Part shown: positions 17,697 through 26,636 of the stretch, piece after piece | How positions within the stretch are numbered: the first letter of the stretch is position 1 | Layout: each line of letters begins with the position of its first letter | DNA from: Vibrio tapetis subsp. quintayensis | GTDB taxonomy: Bacteria > Pseudomonadota > Gammaproteobacteria > Enterobacterales > Vibrionaceae | Assembly (NCBI RefSeq): GCF_030409945.1 | Contig: NZ_JAUFQV010000043.1 | Location: 1 to 64,000 of the forward strand | Reading direction: 5' to 3' | Length of the DNA: 64,000 nucleotides | Notes under the pieces: model-generated | The model's database searches: none | The model's input: the letters and a program-made list of their open reading frames with translations, nothing else | What the model was told of the DNA's origin: nothing | Made by a program: the position numbers and the translations under genes

Positions 17697-19601
17697 TTAT
17701 TGGTTTAGTGCTTCAATAAGGACGAGTTCGCGTTCAAGCGTGATGCGTTGTGCCTTAGTGGCATCAGGCAGTTTGGCATTGCGTTCAGCCACAGCCTTGG
17801 CTTGTGCATCTTTGTTGTTAAACAGAAGAGCCTTAACATTGATGGCGGCGATGTTGGTGTAGCGGCCGTCTTCACTGGCTGGCACATCAATCTTTCCGTC
17901 GTTCACCAACTGTTTAACGATGTTTCTTTCTTTTTCATAGCCTTCTAAGCCTGCAAGTTTCCATCGTTGCATCGCTTTGCCTTGGTAGGTACCATTTTTT
18001 TCTTCGGTCAAATAGCGAATGGTCAGGTTGCGGATGGTGCCTTCTTCTTCACCGTATTCGGCTTCGGTATCAAATAGAACTGGGAAAGACTGGCTTTCAA
18101 GTACGCCACCTTTTTTAGTTAAATGCCCCATTCGGTAACTGTTCATACCAATACGAATATCGCTGCTGTCAGTGATAGATTGCCCGTCAGCAAATTTTAA
18201 GTCGGTAATGCGTTTACCGGCTGGTTGTGTCAGGTCAATGGTGTAACTCACTCCGGCAAAAAAATCATTGGTAGAGTACTTAGACGCTCGACGTTTAGGG
18301 AAAAAGCTGTAGGTGACGTCACCAGGTTCCACAGAATTAAAGTAACCGGCAGACCATTCCATATAGGTCTTGAGTTCTTTTCCTGTCATTTGGTAGACCG
18401 TAATTTCACCGCCAGCATATTGATAGTTATAGGCAATGTCTTTGGCCTTTATAGGGCCTACATCCAGTTCAGCGTTATCATTGTCAATTTGCAGAGCGAT
18501 GACGTTCGCTTTGGGGGCATAGAAAAAGCTTGCTTCTTGGAACAGTGCACTGATGCCTGTGTCTTGGATGTGCACTTGAGGAATGCCACGAATTTCGTTT
18601 TCAGGAACAAGGTCGGTGCCTGTTAACTCTGCCACTTCACGGTTGGCCATTTCACGTAAACGTTTGTGATAAGGCTGATAGAGCGCTTCCATTTTCTCAT
18701 CAGAGTCGACACCCTTGATTTTGTAGGTGAAGCTATCTTTATTTACTAAGGTAAATTTGCCATTGCGTTCTTCAAACTGGAAATCAATGCGAGACAGTGC
18801 GCGGCCATATTTGTCGGGCTCGGTAATGATGACACCATTGACGACAGCTTTATCAATACGAGTGTGCATGTGCCCCGCAACGATGGCGTCTAATTCTGGG
18901 TTACCATTCGCGATGTCAGTAACGCCTGTGTTCGCAATATCGTTCTCGTTTTCAAGGCCCATATGGGCAACAAGAACAATCGCATCCACATCGTTTTCAA
19001 TCGCATCAATGGCTTTTTGTACTTCAATGGTTGGGTTGGTAAATGTCATGCCATCAAGACGGTTTGTGCCCTCAGCAAACACTTGGGTCATCGGAGTATC
19101 CATACCGATCATGCCAATTTTGATGCCGCCTCGTTCAATGATGGTGTAAGCGGGCAAGAAAGGGTTGCCGTCTGGTCGGCTAATGTTGCCAGCCAGCGTT
19201 TGTCCTTTGAATTGGTCAAGAGAGCGGTTCAGTACTTTAAGCCCGAAATCGAACTCATGATTGCCGAGCACCCAGACATCGTATTTCATTTCATTGAAGC
19301 CAAGCATCATTGGGTCGACAGGCTCATCTTTAAATGTCTCGACGAAATTGCCTTGAATGGTGTCACCCGCATCAACCAAAATGATGTTAGGTTGCTCTTC
19401 GCGAATGTTTTTAACCTTTGTCGCTATCTGGCTCAGGCTTCCACGCATATTCAGTTTATCTGCAGCGTAATCCCATGGCATAAAGTGACCGTGTAGATCG
19501 GAAGTACCAAGTATGGTGACGTCATGGATATCGCCATCAGCGGCGAAAATTGGGAAAGAAAAGCTGAGTGCAATAGCACTGGTCAATAGAGTTTTTTTCA
19601 T
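17697..19601 (-). CDS. Periplasmic 5'-nucleotidase/metallophosphatase (UshA/CpdB-like)
   Basis: A 634-residue exported enzyme from the ATG at 19601, which places a signal peptide (MKKTLLTSAIALSFSFPIFA) at the N-terminus. The calcineurin-like metal motifs are TSDLHGH, DAGDTIQGNF, GNHEFDFG, and AGHMHTR. The 5'-nucleotidase C-terminal domain starts near residue 330, with substrate-binding aromatics. It hydrolyses nucleotides, nucleotide sugars or cyclic nucleotides to salvage phosphate and nucleosides; the sequence does not settle which. It is longer than UshA (550 residues) and nearer CpdB. Confidence 0.88.
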   Translation of the reverse strand: MKKTLLTSAIALSFSFPIFAADGDIHDVTILGTSDLHGHFMPWDYAADKLNMRGSLSQIATKVKNIREEQPNIILVDAGDTIQGNFVETFKDEPVDPMMLGFNEMKYDVWVLGNHEFDFGLKVLNRSLDQFKGQTLAGNISRPDGNPFLPAYTIIERGGIKIGMIGMDTPMTQVFAEGTNRLDGMTFTNPTIEVQKAIDAIENDVDAIVLVAHMGLENENDIANTGVTDIANGNPELDAIVAGHMHTRIDKAVVNGVIITEPDKYGRALSRIDFQFEERNGKFTLVNKDSFTYKIKGVDSDEKMEALYQPYHKRLREMANREVAELTGTDLVPENEIRGIPQVHIQDTGISALFQEASFFYAPKANVIALQIDNDNAELDVGPIKAKDIAYNYQYAGGEITVYQMTGKELKTYMEWSAGYFNSVEPGDVTYSFFPKRRASKYSTNDFFAGVSYTIDLTQPAGKRITDLKFADGQSITDSSDIRIGMNSYRMGHLTKKGGVLESQSFPVLFDTEAEYGEEEGTIRNLTIRYLTEEKNGTYQGKAMQRWKLAGLEGYEKERNIVKQLVNDGKIDVPASEDGRYTNIAAINVKALLFNNKDAQAKAVAERNAKLPDATKAQRITLERELVLIEALNQ

Positions 19602-19822
19602 TATTATCATTTCTGTAGAGGAATTAGATGCATAATAATCAATGTGCCCACTACGAAATGAGATTGGTGTCACCTTTTAGGTGAAACATAGGTGACTGTT
19701 ACATCATGTTGGGAGGTGTCTGGCAGTTCCAACAGTATTGGTAAAGACCATTTTTATATTGTGGCTTTTGTTGATTCTTATTGTAAGAGAAGAGAAGAGA
19801 AGAGCAAGCGAGCAGATGTAGA

Positions 19823-19859
19823 TAAAAAAACACCTGCGTCTCGGTCGAGGGCAGGTGTT
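19823..19859 (-). terminator. Rho-independent terminator of the BCCT gene
   Basis: AACACCTGC and GCAGGTGTT form a 9-bp stem with a 13-nt loop. Read on the minus strand the stem is followed by seven T residues, 35 bases past the BCCT stop. Confidence 0.88.
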
Positions 19860-19893
19860 AAACAAAAGTAGAATTCAGCCTTTAAGGCGGGGA

Positions 19894-21501
19894 TCAGCGC
19901 TGATTAGTGATAAGCGCTTGATCGCGAGCCATTTGGTGTGCAATTTTAGGTGCTTGCCATAAACAAGGAAGCAAAATAAACGACACAGGAACGGCGGTGA
20001 CTACAATGAATGATTGAAGAGCAGAAATGCCACCAGAACCCATTGAAATAAGAGCAATAGCCACCACGCCCATAATTACGCCCCAAAAAGCGCGTACCAA
20101 TGGGTTTGGTTCTGTTGAGCCTGTCATAACAACACTGATGGTGTAGGTCATGGAGTCTCCAGTGGTCACGATAAACGTCGTCGTCAATATTAAGAACAAT
20201 ACCGAGATTAGCATCGGAGCAGGCAGTTGCGCGGTGATAGCCAACAGTACTGCTGGTAAGTTAAAGCCTTCAAACGCAGTCGTGATGCTACCAGGGTTAG
20301 CGAGTTCAAACGCTAAACCACTGCCACCAACAACACTGAACCAGAAACAAGTAATCAGCGGAGCAACAACACTGATAGCCAAAATAAGCTGGCGGATGCT
20401 ACGGCCACGAGAAATACGAGCAATGAAGATGGCCATCATTGGACCATAACCAATGAACCAGCCCCAAAAGAATACCGTCCACGAGCCTAGCCAACCCGCA
20501 TCTTGACGGAACAACGCCATAGGGGCGAAGTTACTCGCCATACCGCCAACACCTTGTAGGTAGCCGTCAATAATGAAGCTTGTTGGGCCAAACAACAGAA
20601 TAAAACTGATAAGACCAATCGCTAGAATGATGTTGTAACGGCTGACAATTTGAATGCCTTTGTTAACACCACTGAGTGCCGACAAGGTATACATTGCGAT
20701 AGCGCTGATGATCACCATTGTTTGTGTCATCAGAGTATCTTCAATACCGAATAAAGAATTGAGTGCGTAGCTGATTTGTAGGCCAAGGAATCCGATAGGA
20801 CCAATAGTACCCGCCGCGACTGCGATGATGCTGCACGCATCCACAAGATTGCCAAACCAACCATTAATGGCGCGATCACCTAATAATGGGTAAAGCAGAG
20901 TTCTTGGTTTAAGAGGTAAGCCTTTTTCGTAGTGCAGATGCATCAATACGATAGAGGATAGGCCGCCTAAGATAGCCCACGCCAAGAATCCCCAGTGTAA
21001 AAATGATTGCGACAGCGCGTTTACTGCGTTGTCCGCGACGCTAGCATCGCCAAAGAAAGGGGGAGGGGAAACAAAGTGAGCGATGGGCTCTGCAGCAGCC
21101 CAGAATACGCCACCGCCAGCAAGCAAAGTACACAGCACAATGGCCATCCACTTAAAGGTATCCATTTCAGGGGTTGAAAGACCGCCTAGTTTGACATCAC
21201 CGGTGCGGCTGATAGCCAAAAAGAGGCCAATAACAAAGTTGAGCAGCAGCAATACTTGCCAAAATGCGCCAAACCATTGTGTTGCATAAGAGAAAGAGGT
21301 GGTAACGAGAGAAGACAGTGCGGAGGCATTGGTGACTGCAAGTAAAACAAATAAAACGAGAAAGCTACCACTGAGCCAGAAGACTGGGTTGTTTAACTCC
21401 AGTTTTTGAGTCAATGATTCAGAAGTGGGAGTGGTCGATTGATCTGTATATTCGGGTGAAGCTGATAAAGTACTATCTACTACATGTGTCATATTCGACA
21501 T
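19894..21501 (-). CDS. BCCT-family betaine/carnitine/choline transporter
   Basis: A twelve-helix inner-membrane carrier, 535 residues from the ATG at 21501 (MSNMTHV); the reading frame is open to 21612 with weaker N-terminal candidates. The BCCT signature is clear: GSWTVFFWGWFIGYGPMMAIFIARISRGRS in helix 8, and GGGVFWAAAEPIAHF earlier. Members import compatible solutes such as glycine betaine, choline or DMSP, driven by Na+ or H+. A long C-terminal osmosensor tail is absent. The gene is monocistronic with its own terminator. Confidence 0.92.
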   Translation of the reverse strand: MSNMTHVVDSTLSASPEYTDQSTTPTSESLTQKLELNNPVFWLSGSFLVLFVLLAVTNASALSSLVTTSFSYATQWFGAFWQVLLLLNFVIGLFLAISRTGDVKLGGLSTPEMDTFKWMAIVLCTLLAGGGVFWAAAEPIAHFVSPPPFFGDASVADNAVNALSQSFLHWGFLAWAILGGLSSIVLMHLHYEKGLPLKPRTLLYPLLGDRAINGWFGNLVDACSIIAVAAGTIGPIGFLGLQISYALNSLFGIEDTLMTQTMVIISAIAMYTLSALSGVNKGIQIVSRYNIILAIGLISFILLFGPTSFIIDGYLQGVGGMASNFAPMALFRQDAGWLGSWTVFFWGWFIGYGPMMAIFIARISRGRSIRQLILAISVVAPLITCFWFSVVGGSGLAFELANPGSITTAFEGFNLPAVLLAITAQLPAPMLISVLFLILTTTFIVTTGDSMTYTISVVMTGSTEPNPLVRAFWGVIMGVVAIALISMGSGGISALQSFIVVTAVPVSFILLPCLWQAPKIAHQMARDQALITNQR

Positions 21502-22086
21502 AGATTGTTCACTATTTTTTGACCATTGAAGGCCGTTGCATTTACCGCACACAGAAGTAAAAGTGTGAGGTTCGTCAAAAAAAGGCGCTGATACTAACAT
21601 GATTGAAAGCAAAAATGGGACTTTTTGTGAAGTTATTCATCAATAGCGGGCTGTGGGGAAGGGTTTAGCTTAGCTATCGTAGGCTAACAGTTTGCCTGAT
21701 CACGTGATTTTTCTGCTCGGTGGGAAATGAAGTTTTCGTCACGATCTAGTGAATGGGGTTAATGAACTCAGACGTATTAATCTATAATAAAGGATAATAA
21801 GACTAACGTACTAGTTTAATGATATTTTCTTGGCCGTAGCGGCTTAGTTTTAAAATATAAGTTTTATATTTATAAAATTATTTTAGCGATTATTCTTATG
21901 AGTGATTGAGTGGTGTTGCATATGGTTTTGAGTTATTCTGTGATCCTATAGAAAGTTTTAATTTAATAGAAATTTATTGGCAAATATTGATCACATTTAT
22001 GGCTGCTTTTTGTTTAACAAATCCAAATTATATTGGATGATAGATTCATCGATTAGGACTTTGGTTTTCAGGATAGGACATAAAAA
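21502..22086. promoter_or_regulatory. Intergenic region upstream of the tna operon
   Basis: 585 bp without a stable gene apart from the possible N-terminal extension of the BCCT ORF. It should carry the tna promoter. A TGATCACATTT sequence near 21988-21998 resembles one half of a CRP site, as expected for catabolite-controlled tna operons. A perfect 6-bp inverted repeat ATCCAA/TTGGAT at 22021-22038 lies 49 bp before tnaC and is a second candidate operator. Confidence 0.4.
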
Positions 22087-22185
22087 ATGAACATGTACCT
22101 TAAATGGCAATCCACATTAATTCAAACCTTGCTTGCATGGTTTAACTTAGATCACGTCCTGTCTTTCCACCTTTCCGCAGAGTAA
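22087..22185 (+). CDS. tnaC: TnaC tryptophanase leader peptide
   Basis: A 32-residue leader peptide 390 bp before tnaA, with AGGAC nine bases ahead of its ATG. Its AWFNLDH segment matches E. coli KWFNIDN, so the Trp (residue 18) and Asp (residue 22) with fixed spacing needed for ribosome stalling are present. Where E. coli has the essential Pro24 this peptide has Ser30, then Ala-Glu-stop. The region after the stop is C/T-rich and G-poor, as expected for a Rho loading site. Tryptophan-dependent stalling normally blocks Rho there and turns on tnaA-tnaB. Confidence 0.85.
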   Translation: MNMYLKWQSTLIQTLLAWFNLDHVLSFHLSAE

Positions 22186-22575
22186 CGCTTACAACCTTTC
22201 TTAGTACGACTTTCCGTATGAATTTAACGTGTTTACCTCATGCTATCTGGCATTTATGGTGAGCAAATTTTGAAAATCCAACTTATTGCGAGTACATACA
22301 GTGAAGATATGTCTTGATTGGCAACATGTTTGGTTGTCATCTCCGATGCAGATGCATTGGTACAATGAAGATGGAAAAATATCTTTTTATTTTCCATCGA
22401 ACGAAGCTACCCATAAGTAGAAAATAATCGACTTACGTAATTTTTGTCGCTAGGTATATTAACCTGAATTTTGTGGCATTAAATTTAATATCGTTGGTTT
22501 GATTTATTGTTTAAATATATTTACCCAATTTAAAAGGTGCGTAGACGCATCTAAATAAAAAATGAAGGCATTATT
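22186..22575 (+). promoter_or_regulatory. tnaC-tnaA leader region
   Basis: 390 bp transcribed spacer between tnaC and tnaA with no ORF of note. Its start is pyrimidine-rich, consistent with a Rho utilisation (rut) site, as in E. coli. No intrinsic terminator is visible, supporting Rho-dependent attenuation. Confidence 0.55.
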
Positions 22576-24030
22576 ATGGAAAACTTCAAGCATCTACCTG
22601 AACCATTTCGCATTCGTGTTGTTGAGCCAGTAAAACGTACCACTCGTGAGTACCGCGAAGAAGCGATCGTAAAATCAGGTATGAACCCATTCCTACTCGA
22701 TAGTGATGACGTGTTTATTGACCTACTAACAGACAGTGGCACAGGTTCTATTACTCAACGCATGCAAGCTGCGATGTTGATGGGTGATGAAGCATACAGT
22801 GGCAGCCGCAGTTACTACGCACTTTCCAATGCAGTAAAAGACATTTTTGGTTACGAGCTGACGATTCCAACTCACCAAGGTCGTGGTGCAGAGCAAATCT
22901 ACATTCCGGTTCTTATTCAAAAACGTGAAACGGAAAAAGGCTTAGACCGCACTAAGATGGTGGCGTTGTCTAACTACTTCTTTGATACCACACAAGGTCA
23001 TACACAAGTTAACTGCTGTGTTGCTAAAAACGTGTACACGGAAGAAGCATTTGATACGTCAATCAACGCAGACTTTAAAGGTAACTTTGACTTACCTAAG
23101 TTAGAAGAAGCCATTCTTGAAGCGGGTGCAGCGAACGTACCATATATTGTCAGTACAATTACGTGTAACTCAGCTGGTGGCCAGCCAGTTTCTATCGCTA
23201 ACTTGAAAGCGGTATACGAAATGGCACAGAAATACGATATTCCAGTGATCATGGATTCGGCTCGTTATGCAGAAAATGCATACTTCATTCAGCAACGTGA
23301 AGAAGGCTACCAAGATTGGACGATTGAAGAAATCACTCGTGAGTCTTACAAGTACGCAGATGGCTTAGCAATGTCTGCTAAAAAAGATGCGATGGTTCAA
23401 ATGGGCGGCTTACTTTGTTTCAAAGATGAGTCATTCATGGACGTATACACTGAATGTCGTACATTATGTGTGGTTCAAGAGGGCTTCCCTACTTACGGTG
23501 GTCTAGAAGGCGGCGCAATGGAGCGTTTGGCTGTTGGCCTGTATGATGGCATGCGTCAAGACTGGTTAGAGTACCGTATTGGTCAAGTTCAATACCTAGT
23601 AAACGGCCTTGAGGCGATGGGCATTGTATGTCAGCAAGCTGGTGGTCATGCTGCTTTTGTTGATGCAGGTAAATTACTTCCTCATATTCCTGCAGGTCAA
23701 TTCCCTGCTCATGCATTGGCATGTGAATTGTATAAAGTCGCGGGTATTCGTGCGGTAGAAATTGGTTCTCTATTATTAGGCCGAGATCCAGCAACGGGCG
23801 AGCAACACGCGTGCCCTGCGGAGCTGCTGCGTTTAACCATACCGCGAGCAACCTATACGCAAACTCATATGGACTTCATCATTGAAGCATTTGAGAAAGT
23901 GAAAGAGAACGCCTCGAACGTGAAAGGGTTAGACTTCACTTACGAGCCGAAAGTACTGCGTCACTTTACTGCTCGACTAAAAGAAGTAGAAGCAGTGAAG
24001 GTTGAAAAAAAAGAACTCGCTGAAGCATAA
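22576..24030 (+). CDS. tnaA: Tryptophanase
   Basis: A 484-residue PLP enzyme that splits L-tryptophan to indole, pyruvate and ammonia. The PLP lysine lies in SAKKDAMVQMGG, and MENFKHLPEPFRIRVVEPVKRT is the typical N-terminus. It also has LMGDEAYSGSRSYY. E. coli TnaA has 471 residues; this one has a slightly longer Glu/Lys-rich C-terminus. It follows the tnaC leader and precedes the permease tnaB. Indole produced is a signal in Vibrio biofilms, which is known for the genus and not shown here. Confidence 0.98.
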   Translation: MENFKHLPEPFRIRVVEPVKRTTREYREEAIVKSGMNPFLLDSDDVFIDLLTDSGTGSITQRMQAAMLMGDEAYSGSRSYYALSNAVKDIFGYELTIPTHQGRGAEQIYIPVLIQKRETEKGLDRTKMVALSNYFFDTTQGHTQVNCCVAKNVYTEEAFDTSINADFKGNFDLPKLEEAILEAGAANVPYIVSTITCNSAGGQPVSIANLKAVYEMAQKYDIPVIMDSARYAENAYFIQQREEGYQDWTIEEITRESYKYADGLAMSAKKDAMVQMGGLLCFKDESFMDVYTECRTLCVVQEGFPTYGGLEGGAMERLAVGLYDGMRQDWLEYRIGQVQYLVNGLEAMGIVCQQAGGHAAFVDAGKLLPHIPAGQFPAHALACELYKVAGIRAVEIGSLLLGRDPATGEQHACPAELLRLTIPRATYTQTHMDFIIEAFEKVKENASNVKGLDFTYEPKVLRHFTARLKEVEAVKVEKKELAEA

Positions 24031-24036
24031 CAAGAT

Positions 24037-24069
24037 AAAGCGCATTCATTATTGAATGCGCTTTTTTTT
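24037..24069 (+). terminator. Strong hairpin with T-run between tnaA and tnaB
   Basis: AAAGCGCATTCA and TGAATGCGCTTT form a perfect 12-bp stem with a 4-nt loop, then eight T residues. It stands 7 bases after the tnaA stop and 169 bases before tnaB, so it should reduce or end transcription into tnaB. Confidence 0.88.
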
Positions 24070-24237
24070 CCTAGGCACTCAAGTAATACGTAAACCCTAA
24101 GACATTATTATTTCCAGTTATCCATTGTTAAACGTTGGAATTGGTTACGGGATAAGTGTGTCTGAATAATACTAATAAATATAAAAAACCTGTTTAGGAA
24201 ACCAGATTAAATAACGTGAATTTAAGGGAATATCAAT

Positions 24238-25452
24238 ATGAATAAGAGTCCGTCATTAATAGGTGGTTCTTGTATTATAGCCAGTGTCTGTGTGGGTGCA
24301 GGCATGTTAGGGTTACCAAGTGCAGGAGCCGGAGCATGGACAACGTGGTCGATACTGGCCATTTCTCTAACTATGGTTGTGATGACCATATCCGGTTGGA
24401 TGCTGTTAGAAGCATTCAAACATTATGAACTCAAGGTATCTTTTAATACCGTCACAAAGGATCTACTCGGCGATAAAATTAACGCCTTTAATAATATAAC
24501 GGTTTACTTTGTAGGTGGTATATTACTGTACGCCTATATTACGTCTTCAGGTTTAATTCTTGAAGGACTACTTAATATTGATAGCAAAATTGCTTCTGTT
24601 GGTTTTGTTGTTATTTTTTCTGCCTTTGTATGGCATTCAACACGAGCTGTCGATCGAATTTCAGTTATTCTCATCGCTTTTATGATTCTAAGCTTCGTGT
24701 TTGGTGTGTCTGGCCTTGCGATTAAAGTGGATACGTCAATTTTGTTTGACACCATCAGCAAGCAGTCAAGCTACGCCCCATACGCATTGGCGATGTTGCC
24801 GGTGGCGCTAACATCTTTTGGCTACCATCACTCGGTTTCTTCTATGCGAGCGTATTACGGCGAAGAGCAGAAAGCCAAGAAAGCGATTCTCGGCGGTACG
24901 GTTATCGCATTGAGTTTATATTTCTTGTGGCTATTTAGTATCTACGGAAACCTGCCTCGCAGTGAGTTTGGCCCTGTGATTGAACAAGGTGGTAATGTTG
25001 ATGCTCTATTAGCAGCCCTAGCAAGTGTGATTGAATCTGAAAAAGTAGCGAATGCGATTAATACGTTCTCTATGGCAGCGATTCTTTCTTCCTTTATTGG
25101 TGTTGGTTTGGGCGTGTTTGACTTCCTAGCAGACTTGTTCAGGTTCGAAGATTGTAGGAAAGGTCGTGCGAAAACGTGGATGGTCACATTCATTCCGCCA
25201 CTGATTTTGTCGTTACTGTTTCCGTTTGGCTTCGTGATTGCGATTGGTTATGCAGGCGCGGCGGCAACGGTGTGGGCTTGTATTATCCCAGCGTTACTTG
25301 CCCGTAAGTCTCGTCAGCTAAAAGCAGGTAATGAAGGTTTCGTTGCTCCCGGTGGCGCGCCGATGATCGCCGTGGTTGTTGGATTTGGTGTGCTTACGGC
25401 TGTATTCCACTTTATGGCCATGATGGGAGCGTTGCCTGCGTTTACGGGATAG
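24238..25452 (+). CDS. tnaB: Tryptophan permease (HAAAP family)
   Basis: A 404-residue inner-membrane protein with eleven predicted helices. The N-terminus SLIGGSCIIASVCVGAGMLGLPSAGAG is characteristic of the hydroxy/aromatic amino acid permeases TnaB, Mtr and TyrP. Its position after tnaA supports TnaB, importing tryptophan with protons. A terminator precedes it, so it may be read by partial read-through or its own promoter in the 207-bp gap. Confidence 0.93.
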   Translation: MNKSPSLIGGSCIIASVCVGAGMLGLPSAGAGAWTTWSILAISLTMVVMTISGWMLLEAFKHYELKVSFNTVTKDLLGDKINAFNNITVYFVGGILLYAYITSSGLILEGLLNIDSKIASVGFVVIFSAFVWHSTRAVDRISVILIAFMILSFVFGVSGLAIKVDTSILFDTISKQSSYAPYALAMLPVALTSFGYHHSVSSMRAYYGEEQKAKKAILGGTVIALSLYFLWLFSIYGNLPRSEFGPVIEQGGNVDALLAALASVIESEKVANAINTFSMAAILSSFIGVGLGVFDFLADLFRFEDCRKGRAKTWMVTFIPPLILSLLFPFGFVIAIGYAGAAATVWACIIPALLARKSRQLKAGNEGFVAPGGAPMIAVVVGFGVLTAVFHFMAMMGALPAFTG

Positions 25453-25503
25453 GTTTGGCTATTGAACTAACCGCACGTTAAAACAGTAATAAACAATAAT
25501 ATA

Positions 25504-25537
25504 GGTAAACACGGCTGATGCTGTGTTTACCTTTTTT
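25504..25537 (+). terminator. Terminator after tnaB
   Basis: GGTAAACAC and GTGTTTACC form the stem, extended by one GC pair and a G-T pair around a short loop, followed by six T residues. Confidence 0.85.
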
Positions 25538-25581
25538 GTCTTCGTTTTCTGTGCAGAGGTTACTGACTGTCTTTGTCGCAG

Positions 25582-26118
25582 TTATTTTTGGTCTTGCGAG
25601 TAAATCATGGACAGCGTTTTTAAGGTCGCTAAAGACTTAGCTGAAGACAGCTCAGCATTACGATCATTTGGTACGTACTGTTCGGTGAACAGGCAATTTG
25701 CACTTTCCGCATAAACCGGCTTCATGTCGTGGCCGACAATCTGGCTGTCTTTGTAATCAAGGTAACGAGTTTCTAAGATATAACCTTGAGCTTCACCACC
25801 GAGCATGCACATAGCAGGGCTTTTAACGTGTTCAACCCCGTCTGTCATGCTGTCATAGCTGTAGGTACGACGGTTACGCGTGAGGTCGGCAAGTAACTCT
25901 TGAGGAGCATCTACCGTTTTCCCGTTTACGACAAGTCTGAATGTGTCGTCGATACTGCTGGTATTTGGGTCGATTTGATTTGAATACAGCTCAGTTGTCG
26001 CGACGATTTGGTCACCGACCTGAGTTTTTAGGCTTAATATGACCACTTCTGAAGAGGTATCGGCCATAACTTGAGTAGAAAGCAGTGCTAGAGTGGCGGT
26101 AATCAGCGTTTTTCTCAT
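25582..26118 (-). CDS. Secreted protein of unknown function
   Basis: A 178-residue protein from the ATG at 26118, where GAGAGA lies eight bases upstream; an ATG 15 bases earlier is less likely. It has a 20-residue signal peptide (KTLITATLALLSTQVMA). The mature part has two cysteines (CMLGG near residue 104; ANCLF near 143) that could form a disulfide. I do not recognise the family. No operon partner is apparent. Confidence 0.7.
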   Translation of the reverse strand: MRKTLITATLALLSTQVMADTSSEVVILSLKTQVGDQIVATTELYSNQIDPNTSSIDDTFRLVVNGKTVDAPQELLADLTRNRRTYSYDSMTDGVEHVKSPAMCMLGGEAQGYILETRYLDYKDSQIVGHDMKPVYAESANCLFTEQYVPNDRNAELSSAKSLATLKTLSMIYSQDQK

Positions 26119-26636
26119 GGAATTATCTCTCAAGTAGTGTGCTATTAGGGTTATGAGCTCTTTATGTGCATAACGTTACTTGAGCGAATCAAAACCTGCA
26201 ATGGGTTTGACATAAGATTGACATCAGTGGGGAAATATTGACCCAATTCGTCTCTGGTACCATCCATTTTCAGAAAATGAATCGAAATAAAACAAAGTAA
26301 AGTCTGAAACAAAAGGGCTATAACTTCTGATTATTGTACTTAACAATGACTCTATTGCATTTGAAATAGATCTAATTAGAAGAAGTATTCTTATCCAATG
26401 CGCGTTTAAGTACACTGTGTCTTGATGTCTATCAATCCTATTTTAGATGTTGCTCATGTAAATAGATTGCAAAGCATGGGTTACCAACTGTTTGAGTGTT
26501 TGCTTTCTGGCACAATATATTTGAAGTCAGGCCACATTTCACTGTGTTAATCATGCATTCTATGTATATATTTATAGGGTCGAATTCTAATTATTAATAG
26601 GAAGTCCTTTTGACAGGCGGTAAAAAGTTAGGACGT
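26119..26636. other. Long gene-free region upstream of the TonB receptor operon
   Basis: 518 bp between divergent genes with no supported ORF (an in-frame TTG start for the receptor at 26610 is possible). It is AT-rich and should hold both promoters. I see no clear operator or riboswitch. Confidence 0.45.

Noticed and set aside
18225..19496. Long plus-strand ORFs opposite the 5'-nucleotidase
   Set aside because: They are antisense shadows of a gene with complete metallophosphatase motifs.
19789..19810. AGAGA-rich simple repeat
   Set aside because: A short purine-rich run without a gene or known role; likely low-complexity sequence.
21978..21998. Full CRP site before tnaC
   Set aside because: The right half fits, but the left half (GCAAA) does not match TGTGA; only a half site is supported.
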